A DNA stretch of 64,000 nucleotides from Terrabacter sp. Ter38 (lineage in GTDB: Bacteria > Actinomycetota > Actinomycetes > Actinomycetales > Dermatophilaceae). Below the pieces are notes generated by a model. The model had not been told where the DNA came from and ran no database searches. It saw nothing but the letters and a program-made list of their open reading frames with translations. The stretch is taken from the NCBI RefSeq assembly GCF_024519435.1, contig NZ_JALJRZ010000004.1:186001-250000 (forward strand). The letters run 5' to 3'. The first letter of the stretch is position 1, and each line of letters starts with the position of its first letter. Shown one piece after another: positions 15,785-24,238 of this stretch. The position numbers and the translations under genes were made by a program.

Positions 15785-16836
15785 CCCTGCCCATCGACGT
15801 GCCCCTCCAGCTGCCCGAGCCGCGCACGCCCGACCCGCACGACGCCCCCGCCATCCGGTGGGGCGTCCTCGCGCCGGGCGGTATCGCGCACGCCTTCGCC
15901 GACGCCGTGGCGGTCGGGACGTCGTCGTCGGTCGTCGCCGTCGGCTCGCGCAGCCGCGAGCGGGCTCAGGACTTCGCCGACGAGTTCTCGGTCCCGCGGG
16001 CCCACGGCTCCTACGAGGAGCTCGTCGCCGACCCGGAGGTGGACGCGATCTACGTGGCGTCGCCTCACTCCGAGCACCGCGACCACGCGCTGCTCGCTCT
16101 CGAGGCCGGCAAGCCGGTCCTCGTCGAGAAGGCCTTCACCCGCAGTGCCGCCGAAGGCCGCGAGGTGTTCGCGGCCGCCGAGGCACGGAACCTGCTCGTC
16201 GTCGAGGCGATGTGGAGCCGCTTCCTGCCGCATTACGACGTCGTGCGGCGCGTCGTCGAGACGGGTCTCATGGGCGAGCTCGTCGCCGTCTTCGCGGACC
16301 ACGGGCAGCGCCTCTACCCCGGCGGCCCGGCGCGCCTCTCGCAGCCCGAGCTCGCGGGCGGTTCCCTGCTCGACCTCGGGGTCTACCCCGTGTCGTTCGC
16401 CGACCTCGTGCTCGGCGCACCGTCCTCCGTCGCGGCCACAGGCACGCTGACCGACCTCGGCGTCGACGCGACGACGACGATCACCGTCACGGGCGCCGGG
16501 GGAGCCCATGGCGTGCTCTCGTGCACGATGGCCGCCGTCACACCGGTCGCCGCGGTGGTCGCCGGCACGCTGGCCCGCCTCGAGCTGTCCGGCGCCTTCT
16601 ACGGTCCGGGCTCGACGATCCGGCTCGTCGGCCCCGACAACGAGGTCATCGACGAGCGGCCCGGTGGCCTCACCGAGGACGTGCGCGGCTTCTCCTACGA
16701 GGCGGCCGAGTTCGCCCGCTGCCTCGTCGCCGGCGAGACCGAGTCGCCGCTCATGCCGCACGCCACGACGCTGCGCGTCATGGAGACGATGGATGCCGTA
16801 CGCCGTCAGGTCGGGGTCGTCTACCCCGGCGAGTGA
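15781..16836 (+). CDS. Gfo/Idh/MocA family NAD(P)-dependent oxidoreductase
   Basis: 351 residues. The Rossmann N-terminal domain starts with IRWGVLAPGGIAHAFADAV (about residue 22). The family's EKP-like motif reads VLVEKAFTRSAAEG. The C-terminal dehydrogenase domain contains GGSLLDLGVYPVSFADLVLG, resembling the trans-dihydrodiol / 1,5-anhydrofructose reductase group. It would oxidise or reduce a sugar or cyclitol with NAD(P). ATG 15781 overlaps the DinB-like stop. It resembles the product of the gene at 37066-38109 and is more distant from the inositol dehydrogenases at 42.8 and 52 kb. Confidence 0.87.
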   Translation: MTLPIDVPLQLPEPRTPDPHDAPAIRWGVLAPGGIAHAFADAVAVGTSSSVVAVGSRSRERAQDFADEFSVPRAHGSYEELVADPEVDAIYVASPHSEHRDHALLALEAGKPVLVEKAFTRSAAEGREVFAAAEARNLLVVEAMWSRFLPHYDVVRRVVETGLMGELVAVFADHGQRLYPGGPARLSQPELAGGSLLDLGVYPVSFADLVLGAPSSVAATGTLTDLGVDATTTITVTGAGGAHGVLSCTMAAVTPVAAVVAGTLARLELSGAFYGPGSTIRLVGPDNEVIDERPGGLTEDVRGFSYEAAEFARCLVAGETESPLMPHATTLRVMETMDAVRRQVGVVYPGE

Positions 16837-16842
16837 GGTGGG

Positions 16843-16875
16843 GGTGGGCATCACCCCCAACAGGTGATGCCCACC
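16843..16875 (+). terminator. Hairpin terminator after oxidoreductase gene
   Basis: GGTGGGCATCACC (16843-16855) pairs perfectly with GGTGATGCCCACC (16863-16875) around a 7-nt loop, 6 nt after the stop. There is no T-tract, as is common in high-G+C actinomycetes. Confidence 0.75.
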
Positions 16876-16903
16876 GACGTCGGCGCGACGAGGATCGAGT
16901 GCC

Positions 16904-17401
16904 ATGACGACGACGACATCGCTCACGGCGGACCAGGCCGACCTCGTCCGCGAGACCGAGCCGGCCCGCCTCGCCCAGCTCTCCGAGGACGAGCTCATCG
17001 AGCTGCACCAGAGAGTGCGTCGGGCCCGCACCAAGCACGTCGGTCTCTACCGGCGTCAGGCCAGCGCGCGAGTCGCGGCCAAGGGGGCCCGCGGCGCCGC
17101 CCGGCCGGCCAACCGGCTCAACGCCGACCGGGCCGAGGTGTTCGAGCTGGCGCTAGCGCGAGTCAGCGCGCGACTCGGCGTCGTCGCGCGGGCTGCCGCA
17201 GCCGACCTCAAGGCCGAGCGCCTCGCCGCCGCACGCGAGGTGAAGGCCGGGACGGGCCCTGGATCAGCGGCGTCGTCGACCGGCGCCGCGTCGCTGCCCT
17301 CCGGCAAGCGGCGCGCGACGAAGACGACGGGCGGCCTCAAGCGGGACGCCTCGTCGCAGTCGCAGGGCGCCCGCCGACAGGCCAAGAAGGACGCTCGCTA
17401 G
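16904..17401 (+). CDS. Basic, Ala/Arg-rich hypothetical protein
   Basis: 165 residues; I do not recognise a family. The first half is helical (LSEDELIELHQRVRRARTKHV) and may form a coiled coil. The second half is low-complexity with many Lys, Arg, Ala and Ser, ending in RRQAKKDAR, and would be highly basic. This composition suits nucleic-acid or polyphosphate binding, but that is only a guess. ATG 16904 is the start. Conservation of the N-terminal part in related actinomycetes seems likely but was not checked. Confidence 0.65.
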   Translation: MTTTTSLTADQADLVRETEPARLAQLSEDELIELHQRVRRARTKHVGLYRRQASARVAAKGARGAARPANRLNADRAEVFELALARVSARLGVVARAAAADLKAERLAAAREVKAGTGPGSAASSTGAASLPSGKRRATKTTGGLKRDASSQSQGARRQAKKDAR

Positions 17402-17490
17402 GCCGAGACCATCACGGGCGTCTCGCAGTGGCGGGCCGGCGAGGCCGGCGCGCCATCCCTGACCGGTCGTGCGCGTCCGCGGAACGGTGG

Positions 17491-17527
17491 CCCCGGCGAA
17501 CCGGCCTCAGTCGGTCGATCGCCGGGG
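17491..17527. terminator. Hairpin between convergent genes
   Basis: CCCCGGCGA (17491-17499) pairs with TCGCCGGGG (17519-17527), with an inner ACCG/CGGT pairing. It lies in the 159-bp gap between the basic hypothetical gene and the cupin gene, which face each other. It could stop transcription from both sides. Nothing else is visible in this gap. Confidence 0.55.
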
Positions 17528-17560
17528 TGCATCCGTGCGGTGCCGGGCCAGACCTCGGCC

Positions 17561-18091
17561 TCAGCTGGGGCAGATGGCCGGGTTGGGATTCGGCTTGTCG
17601 ATACGTCGAGCGAACCCAGCCGGCACGAACGAAACCACGTAGACGTCGTCGACCACCGTGGTGTTGTTGCGCACCACGTGCAGATCGCCACCTTCGTCGA
17701 CGAAGGTCGAGCCGAGGGGTGAACCAGGCCCGTACTCCTGGGGCGTGCAGTCGGGTGCGTGGTAGACGCTCAGGGTGCCTGACTTGACGATGACCAGGCT
17801 GGGACCCGGATGGCTGTGCCATCCGAAGGTGCCCCCCGGCGCGATGATGTTCTCGAGGATGTGGACGTCGGTGGCTCCCTTGGCAGAGATGCTCACCTTC
17901 CAGAAGGCTGTGGCGGTGCCGGCGTCGACATCTGTCTTGGCCTTGGCATCGATCCCGCCCTGGAAGCGGCCGACGACCGGCGACCACGGTGGGTTGCTGA
18001 TGCCCGAGGGTGGGGTCGCGCTGGCGGCCCCGCCGTAGAGGGCGGCGCCCGAGAGCCCCAGAACAGCCGCCACGATCAGTTTCCGTCTCAT
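17561..18091 (-). CDS. Secreted cupin-domain protein
   Basis: 176 residues with a Sec signal peptide (MRRKLIVAAVLGLSGAALYG, cleavage near ASA). A single conserved beta-barrel follows: cupin motif 1 is GTFGWHSHPGPSLVIVKSG and motif 2 lies around STFVDEGGDLHVVRN. Two His of motif 1 and one of motif 2 would hold a metal. The function is unknown; an extracytoplasmic dioxygenase-like or binding role is possible. ATG 18091 overlaps the stop of the upstream 90-residue gene by 4 nt, so the two are one transcript, probably with the LAL regulator further upstream. Confidence 0.82.
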   Translation of the reverse strand: MRRKLIVAAVLGLSGAALYGGAASATPPSGISNPPWSPVVGRFQGGIDAKAKTDVDAGTATAFWKVSISAKGATDVHILENIIAPGGTFGWHSHPGPSLVIVKSGTLSVYHAPDCTPQEYGPGSPLGSTFVDEGGDLHVVRNNTTVVDDVYVVSFVPAGFARRIDKPNPNPAICPS

Positions 18092-18360
18092 TGTTCCGTC
18101 CCTTTCGACGTGAGGGCCTCGACCACGCGGATCGCGACGAGCCCGGCATCCTGCGCGGCGAGCGCAGAGTGGTGTGCCGACGGCGCGTGGAAGACGTAGA
18201 AGGAGGTCTCGTCCTCGGGTACGTGGATCACGAACTCGAATCGGACGGTCGTGCCCTCCCGCGTCAGCTTCGCCGCAGCCGCGCGGACCCGGTCCTCGTG
18301 GGCAGAGCGCTCTCGCGTCTGCTCCCGGGAGAGATAGGTCTCGACGACGTAGTTCGGCAT
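18088..18360 (-). CDS. Small DUF4242-like protein
   Basis: 90 residues, MPNYVVETYLSR at the start and FVIHVPEDETSFYVFHAPSA in the middle. The layout of an N-terminal strand, a helix and two strands resembles DUF4242/SCO4226-like ferredoxin-fold proteins, some of which bind nickel. The similarity is weak and judged by eye. It sits between the LAL regulator and the cupin gene in the same orientation and is coupled to the latter. The 60 bp before it contain CCTGAC/GTCAGG inverted half-sites (about 18362-18389). Confidence 0.6.
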   Translation of the reverse strand: MPNYVVETYLSREQTRERSAHEDRVRAAAAKLTREGTTVRFEFVIHVPEDETSFYVFHAPSAHHSALAAQDAGLVAIRVVEALTSKGTEQ

Positions 18361-18420
18361 GCCTGACGGTAGGGCCGCGGCCGGTCAGGAGGAATCGCCA
18401 GAACCCCTCGACATTGCGCT

Positions 18421-21144
18421 CTATGGCTGGTCAGCGGTGTGGAACCGGCCGGCGAGCTCCGTGCGCGACCGCACGCCGAGCTTGAGGTAGATGTGGGTCA
18501 GGTGGCTCGCCACGGTGCGCTCCGCGAGGAACAGGGCGGCTGCGATCTCGCGGTTGGTCCGACCCTCAGCCACGAGCGAGGCGACGCGCTGCTCGGCCGG
18601 TGACAGTCCGTCCGCGCGCGTGCGCCCACCGATGTGGCCGAGCTCGGCGCGCGCCGTGTCGGCCCAGCACCCGGCGCCGAGCGCCTCGAAGGTCTCGAGA
18701 GCGGCCGCGGTCGCCGCTCGGGCCGGGCTCTTCTGCCGGGCGCGCCGCCTGACCGTGCCGAGCATCAGCTGCGCACGGGCGCGGCCGAAGGGATCGCCGA
18801 CATCACCATGAGCGGTGACGGCCTGCCCCAGCAGCGCCAAGGCAGTCTCGACCTCCCCCATGGCCGCCGCGACGAATCCGCGACACCGGGTCACGTGAGC
18901 GAGCGTCCACTCACGGGCGGTCCGGGTTGCGTCCGTGGCCCAGAGGTCGAGGAGGTCGACGGCGTCGTCGACGCGGCCGTGCTCCAGGAGGAGCTCGACG
19001 TGGTCCGGCGTCCACCACCGCACGCTCGGCTCGCCCCAGCCCAGCATGGCTGCCGTCCGATCGGCCTGGGCGAGATGGCCGAGAGCGGCGGAAGGATCCC
19101 CACTCCACCGGGCCGCGATGCCCAGCACCGCCACATGCTGGGGCGGGTGGAAGCCGAACTGCTCGTCGGCCAGGACCATCGCCCGCTCGGTGTGCTCGCG
19201 GGCCAGCTCCAGCTCACCTCGATGCACGGCGATGACGGCGATCGGCAGGTGGTCCTGCGGCACCTCGTGGCCGTACTGGCTGGCGATCTCGTGCGCGTGG
19301 GCGGCATGCTGCCCAGCGAGCTCCCAGTGCCCGGACCAGAACTCGACCCAGGCGAGGCCCCACAGTGCGCGGGCGCTGCGCGGCTCGTCCCGCTCGGACC
19401 ATTCGGCATGTTCGCGTTCGAGCAGGCTGCGGGCCAGTCCCCTTCTGGAGACCGGCGCCAGGGTGTGCACGATCGCCAGCGTCGCCTCCTGCACCAGCCG
19501 TTCCCCTCCCAGGGCGCTGGGCAGGTGCTCGACCAGGGCCTCCAGATCGCCCGGGGTGGGAGCCGTGCCGGCGAACCAGTCGAGGATTGCCTGGACGGCA
19601 CGGGCGCGCGCTCGAAGCTCGGCGTCGCCCAACCCCTCGGCGAGCTCGAGGGCCGCAGCAGCATGGTCGAATCCCGGCTGAAAGCGCATCGCCCAGGCCA
19701 GCCGGCAATGGATCATCGACTGGAGCGCGGGTGAGCTCGTCTCCCTCAACGCCGCGAGGAGGAACTCGGCGACCCTGTCGACGCTCAGCTCGGCCAGGAG
19801 AACCAGGGCCTCCGCGCGCCAGGAGCCAAGTTCCGTCTGCTTCATGAGGTCGGTGGCCATGGTCCTGGCCCGCGTCCACTCGCCGGCGACCTGATGGGTA
19901 CGAGCCGATGTCAGTGTTCGGCGACATCGCGCCTCGGACTGGTCCGACGGGGTCAGCCTCAGGGCATGCTCGGCGAGCTCTGCCGCGGCCGCCACGGCCC
20001 CGCGCTCGCGCGCCAGCACCACCGCTTCGTCGAGCACGGCCGCCACCTCGGCGTTCGCGTGGTCCTTTGACAGGGCGAGGTGACGGGCCCGGACCAGAGG
20101 ATCCTCGGACAGCCGAGCGACCGTCGCGTGAACGCGCCACCGGGTTTCGCCGAGGTCGCGGTACACGACCGATGCCAGAAGCGGATGGGTGAACCGGATC
20201 GTCCCGTCGATCAGCTCGATGACGTGCGCTGCGACGGCTGGCTGGACCACGCCGGGCTCGATCCCCGTCCCCCGCAGCATCGACTCCGTGAGCGAGCCGA
20301 AAGCCGCCACGAAGGACAAGGCCTGCAAGGTGGGGCCGGGCAGCCCGGCGATCCTGGCACCGAGCAGGTCCTCGAGCGTCTTCGGAACCGGGAACGGTTC
20401 TGATGGTGTGCGGTCCGTACCCAGGATGCGCGCCAGCTCCATCGCGAAGAACGGGTTCCCGCGCGACTGCTCCCGGATCCGCAGCAAGGTCTGCCGGCCG
20501 AAGCTCGTTCCGAGTCGGTCGAGGAGCAGACGGTGCAGGGCTCCGGCACTCAGCGGCCCGACCGGCACACGCAGCAGGTGATCTGGGGGGAGTGCCCCCT
20601 CAACAGTGTGGGGCTGCGGTCCGTCGAGCGGTCGCCGAGCGAGCAGCACCAGAACGGGACTGGTCGGGAGCCTGCGGAACGCAAAGGCGAGCGCGGCGCC
20701 TGAGGACGCATCCAGCCACTGGACGTCATCGACGGCAACCAGGATCGGTGCGTGCTCGCCGAGCTGCTGGAGCACATCGCGCACCGCGAGGGCGACGGCA
20801 CGGTGGTCCACCGGGGCGCCGGAGGCCGGGTCGCGGAGCATCGCGACACCGAGCGCACTCCGTCGGGGGGACGCCAAGGTCGGAAGGGCCTCGTCGAGGA
20901 CCTCTTCGAGCAGGTCGCCGAGGCCGACGTGGACGAGAGCCCGCTCCGCCTCGGCCGGCCGCGACGAGAGCACCCTGAGCCCACGAGCGCGAGCCAGGGC
21001 CACGCCCTCGAGCCAGAGCGTCGACTTGCCGATGCCCGCTTCGCCCTCCAGCACCAACGCGGACGGTGAGTCGGGCACCCCAGCGACGAACGCGGAGACA
21101 GACGCGCGCTCCCCGTCCCGCCCGACGGTCTCCGACCCCGACAT
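18421..21144 (-). CDS. LAL-family transcriptional regulator (AAA ATPase plus LuxR HTH)
   Basis: 907 residues, the size typical of large ATP-binding LuxR regulators (MalT-like). The N-terminal ATPase has Walker A LEGEAGIGKSTLW (about residue 35) and Walker B ILVAVDDVQWLD (about residue 125). The long middle is helical-repeat. The C-terminus is a LuxR helix-turn-helix (LSPAEQRVASLVAEGRTNRE, then RTVASHLTHIYLKLGVRSRTEL). AGGAGG 6 nt upstream fixes ATG 21144; the open frame before it is not family-like. It probably controls the downstream small protein and secreted cupin genes, which follow in the same direction, but the ligand and target are unknown. Confidence 0.88.
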   Translation of the reverse strand: MSGSETVGRDGERASVSAFVAGVPDSPSALVLEGEAGIGKSTLWLEGVALARARGLRVLSSRPAEAERALVHVGLGDLLEEVLDEALPTLASPRRSALGVAMLRDPASGAPVDHRAVALAVRDVLQQLGEHAPILVAVDDVQWLDASSGAALAFAFRRLPTSPVLVLLARRPLDGPQPHTVEGALPPDHLLRVPVGPLSAGALHRLLLDRLGTSFGRQTLLRIREQSRGNPFFAMELARILGTDRTPSEPFPVPKTLEDLLGARIAGLPGPTLQALSFVAAFGSLTESMLRGTGIEPGVVQPAVAAHVIELIDGTIRFTHPLLASVVYRDLGETRWRVHATVARLSEDPLVRARHLALSKDHANAEVAAVLDEAVVLARERGAVAAAAELAEHALRLTPSDQSEARCRRTLTSARTHQVAGEWTRARTMATDLMKQTELGSWRAEALVLLAELSVDRVAEFLLAALRETSSPALQSMIHCRLAWAMRFQPGFDHAAAALELAEGLGDAELRARARAVQAILDWFAGTAPTPGDLEALVEHLPSALGGERLVQEATLAIVHTLAPVSRRGLARSLLEREHAEWSERDEPRSARALWGLAWVEFWSGHWELAGQHAAHAHEIASQYGHEVPQDHLPIAVIAVHRGELELAREHTERAMVLADEQFGFHPPQHVAVLGIAARWSGDPSAALGHLAQADRTAAMLGWGEPSVRWWTPDHVELLLEHGRVDDAVDLLDLWATDATRTAREWTLAHVTRCRGFVAAAMGEVETALALLGQAVTAHGDVGDPFGRARAQLMLGTVRRRARQKSPARAATAAALETFEALGAGCWADTARAELGHIGGRTRADGLSPAEQRVASLVAEGRTNREIAAALFLAERTVASHLTHIYLKLGVRSRTELAGRFHTADQP

Positions 21145-21330
21145 CTCCCGCCTCCTCTGGAAGGGGGCCCTCGCGCCGGACGGCGCCATGCCTGGCCGGG
21201 CAGGCGGCCCTCGCGGAGCCACAGCCCAGTATCCGTGAAGCCGTGCGTGTGCGGCGACCGAACGAGGATCATCGGCGGGACCAGACGTGGTGCGCGAGCG
21301 TAGCCCGACGCATACGCCTCGCGGTGTGGC

Positions 21331-22764
21331 TCAGGCTCCGGTCGTGTTGGGGTCGCGCCAGCGTCGCTCGAAGGGGAGCCGCCACGTGAAGGGCGCGACG
21401 AGCTGGTGGATCTGGTTCGGGCCCCACGTACCGGGGTCGTACGGGCGCACGATCGGCGGGCTGTCGAGGAGGGGCTGGCTGATCTCCCAGAGGCGCTCGA
21501 TGCCCTCGGCCGACGTGAAGAGGGTGCGGTCGCCACGCGCCGCGTCGTAGATGAGCCGCTCATAGGCCTCGAGCACGGCACCCGCCCAGCTCGTCTCGCC
21601 CATGGAGAACTGCATCGACAGCTTGTCGAGCTTCATCCCCGGACCCGGTCGCTTGCCGTAGAAGGACAGCGACATGCGCGCCTTGTCGGCGAGGTCGAAG
21701 GTCAGGTGGTCGGGCCCGTTGTCACCGACGCCCGAGCCCGGCGGGAACATCGAGCGGGGCGGCTCCTTGAACGCGATCGAGATGATCCGTGCGCTGTCGG
21801 CCAGGCGCTTGCCGGTGCGCAGGTAGAAGGGGACGCCCGCCCATCGCCAGTTGTCGACGTAGCACTTGAGGGCGATGAACGTCTCGGTCTGGCTCTCGGG
21901 CGCGACACCCGGCTCGGCGCGGTAGCCGACGTACTGCCCGCGCACGACGTCGTGCGGCTCGATCGGCGACATCGACCGGAAGACCTTGTTCTTCTCCTCG
22001 CTGATGGCGTGCGGCTCGAGAGCGGTCGGCGGCTCCATCGCCGTGAAGGCCAGCACCTGGAAGAGGTGCGTGACGACCATGTCGCGGTACGCGCCGGTGC
22101 TCTCGTAGAAGTCGGCCCGCTGCGCGAGGCCCAGCGTCTCGGGCACGTCGATCTGGACGTGGTCGATGTGGTTGCGGTGCCAGATCGGCTCGAAGAGCCC
22201 GTTGGCGAAGCGGAAGGCGAGGATGTTCTGGGCAGCCTCCTTGCCGAGGAAGTGGTCGATGCGGAAGATCTGCTCCTCCCGGAACACCTGGTGCAGCTCG
22301 GCATTGAGGGCGCGGGCGCTCTCGAGGTCGGTGCCGAAGGGTTTCTCCATGATGATCCGGCTGCGCTCGACGAGCTTGGCCTGCTCGAGCTGATGCACGA
22401 CGGCGAGCGCCGCCTTGGGCGGCACCGACAGGTAGTGCAGGCGCCACGCCTCGGGCCCGAGGATCGCCTCGGACTCGTCGACGGCATCCCGGATGCCTTG
22501 CGGCCCGGCGCTGCCCGGCACCCAGTGGATCCGGTCGGCGAACTCGCGCAGGTCCTCGTCGGTGACGTCGTGGCTCGAGTGCTCGCGGATCGAGGCGAAC
22601 ACGAGGTCGAGGAACTCGTCACGGGTCAGCTCGTCGAGCGAGGTCGCAACGACGCGCAACCCCTCGAGGAGCTGGGACTGGTGCAGGTGCAACATCCCCG
22701 GGAGCAGCTTGCGCTTGGACAGGTCTCCCGTGGCGCCGAAGAGGACGACCGTGGTGGCTGGCAT
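21331..22764 (-). CDS. zwf: Glucose-6-phosphate 1-dehydrogenase
   Basis: 477 residues. It oxidises glucose 6-phosphate to 6-phosphogluconolactone, the entry to the oxidative pentose phosphate path. The NADP-binding motif is VVLFGATGDLSKRKL at the N-terminus. The active-site signature is RIDHFLGKEAAQNILAFRF, and EKPFG lies before it. It stands alone, without tal, tkt, opcA or pgl neighbours as in the usual actinobacterial cluster. It may therefore be a second copy, but that cannot be judged from this window. The next gene downstream in the same direction is the LAL regulator, 186 bp away. Confidence 0.93.
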   Translation of the reverse strand: MPATTVVLFGATGDLSKRKLLPGMLHLHQSQLLEGLRVVATSLDELTRDEFLDLVFASIREHSSHDVTDEDLREFADRIHWVPGSAGPQGIRDAVDESEAILGPEAWRLHYLSVPPKAALAVVHQLEQAKLVERSRIIMEKPFGTDLESARALNAELHQVFREEQIFRIDHFLGKEAAQNILAFRFANGLFEPIWHRNHIDHVQIDVPETLGLAQRADFYESTGAYRDMVVTHLFQVLAFTAMEPPTALEPHAISEEKNKVFRSMSPIEPHDVVRGQYVGYRAEPGVAPESQTETFIALKCYVDNWRWAGVPFYLRTGKRLADSARIISIAFKEPPRSMFPPGSGVGDNGPDHLTFDLADKARMSLSFYGKRPGPGMKLDKLSMQFSMGETSWAGAVLEAYERLIYDAARGDRTLFTSAEGIERLWEISQPLLDSPPIVRPYDPGTWGPNQIHQLVAPFTWRLPFERRWRDPNTTGA

Positions 22765-22848
22765 GGGTCCAGCGTGGCGCAGATCCGCCGCCAGCGGGAG
22801 GTGCGGTCCGGTCCGAACGTGCGAAGCCTTACCACGGAGGCATCAGCC

Positions 22849-23934
22849 GTGGGAACCTCAGCCATGGCACATGGGGCCGGGCACGACGCAGACCTGCCCG
22901 CCGACAGGGGGACGGCGGAGCTGTCGTCGGGGCGCCTGGCACGTCTGCGGTCGCGCGGCGAGGACACCGCCACCCGGTATGCCCGGAAGTACATGGAGCT
23001 GTCCCGTCGCCTTCCCGCGGTCAAGGTCCCGCTCGAGATGGCGGCCCTCTACGTCGCCCGTCAGGGGATGCTGCTCGCGAGTGCCGTCGCGTTCCGCACC
23101 TTCCTGTGGCTGCTCCCCCTGGCACTGCTCGCCGCCGGCCTCGTGTCCGGGCTCAGCACCCTGATGCCCGGCGCTGCGGACGACACCGTCGACCTCGCCG
23201 GCGTGACCGGCGCGGTGCGCCACGAGATCGCGGGGGCCCTCGACCAGTCTCGTGGGTCATGGCTGGTGGCGGTCTTGGTCGGGCTCGTCCTGTCGCTGTG
23301 GACGACACGCACCCTCATGCGCAACCTCGTCATCGTCAACGCGCACGTCTGGGACGCCCAGGTGCCCCGTCGCACGCAGCGCGAGCTGCTCGGCGCGACG
23401 TTGGTCTTCGGTGCGGCGTGGCTGGGCATCTTCCTCGGTGCGGCGCTCGTCGTGAGGCTGGACAACTTCCTGCCGGGCGGCGTCCTGCTGTCGTTCGTCA
23501 GCCAGGCGGCGATCTCCGGCGCAGGCTGGGTGCTCATCACCCTGCACCTGCCCGACCGGCGTCGGTCGTGGACGGACCTGCTGCCCGGGGGACTGTTGTT
23601 CGGAGTGGGTCTCGCCACGCTGCACGTCGTCAGCCGCGTCTACCTGCCGGCCAAGATCGAGCACTCCTCGGCGCTCTACGGCTCTCTCGGCGTCGCCGGC
23701 GCCGTCCTCGTCTGGCTCCTCGTCGCCGGCCACCTCATCGTGGGCTGCGCTGTCCTCAACCGGGTGTGGCTGCGCCACCAGGACCCGACCTTCGACCCGG
23801 ACTTCGACGCGTCGCTGATGCTGTTCATCGAGCGGGTCGAGCAGTTCGAGCAGGCCGCGGCACCGTCCGTGCGTGTGACGGCCGACCCGGCCGGGGTTCC
23901 GTCCGCGGAGGATTCGGGCGACAACCGCGCCTGA
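22849..23934 (+). CDS. YihY/BrkB-family inner membrane protein
   Basis: 361 residues with about six membrane helices. It fits the YihY/virulence-factor-BrkB family: an early VARQGMLLASAVAFRTFLWL helix, a central ISGAGWVLITLHLPDRR segment and a late SALYGSLGVAGAVLVWLLV helix. The role of the family is not settled (once thought to be RNase BN). GTG 22849 is preferred because CGGAGG lies 8 nt before it; ATG 22864 has no ribosome site. Divergent from zwf. Confidence 0.82.
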   Translation: MGTSAMAHGAGHDADLPADRGTAELSSGRLARLRSRGEDTATRYARKYMELSRRLPAVKVPLEMAALYVARQGMLLASAVAFRTFLWLLPLALLAAGLVSGLSTLMPGAADDTVDLAGVTGAVRHEIAGALDQSRGSWLVAVLVGLVLSLWTTRTLMRNLVIVNAHVWDAQVPRRTQRELLGATLVFGAAWLGIFLGAALVVRLDNFLPGGVLLSFVSQAAISGAGWVLITLHLPDRRRSWTDLLPGGLLFGVGLATLHVVSRVYLPAKIEHSSALYGSLGVAGAVLVWLLVAGHLIVGCAVLNRVWLRHQDPTFDPDFDASLMLFIERVEQFEQAAAPSVRVTADPAGVPSAEDSGDNRA

Positions 23935-23962
23935 GCCGGCTCGGTGGGCCTATGCTCGGCCC

Positions 23963-24226
23963 ATGCTCATCATCGGCATGATCCTCTTCGGCATGCTCGT
24001 CGGCGCCGCCGCCCAGCTCATCCTGGGACGCGAGGGCAAGAGCGTCGACTGGACGATGGCCATCGTCGCGGGACTCGTCGGTTCCTTCGTCGGTGGTCTC
24101 CTCGCGAGCCTCCTCGCAGGCGACGGCCTCACACTGCGCCCGAGCGGCATCCTCGGCTCGATCGTCGGCGCGGTCATCGTGACGGCCGTGTGGCGTTGGA
24201 GCCGCACCCGCAGCGTCACCCGCTGA
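23963..24226 (+). CDS. GlsB/YeaQ/YmgE-family small membrane protein
   Basis: 87 residues with three hydrophobic segments and the glycine pattern of the transglycosylase-associated / GlsB family (LFGMLVGAAAQLILGREGK, then GLVGSFVGGLLASLL). The family is often stress-induced and despite its name has no proven transglycosylase activity. It follows the YihY gene by 28 bp in the same direction and converges with the ABC-F gene. Confidence 0.85.
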   Translation: MLIIGMILFGMLVGAAAQLILGREGKSVDWTMAIVAGLVGSFVGGLLASLLAGDGLTLRPSGILGSIVGAVIVTAVWRWSRTRSVTR

Positions 24227-24238
24227 CCCCACGCGGGC

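Noticed and set aside
21406-22848. Plus-strand frame upstream of the YihY gene
   Set aside because: Antisense to zwf; the family similarity begins after GTG 22849, where the ribosome site lies.
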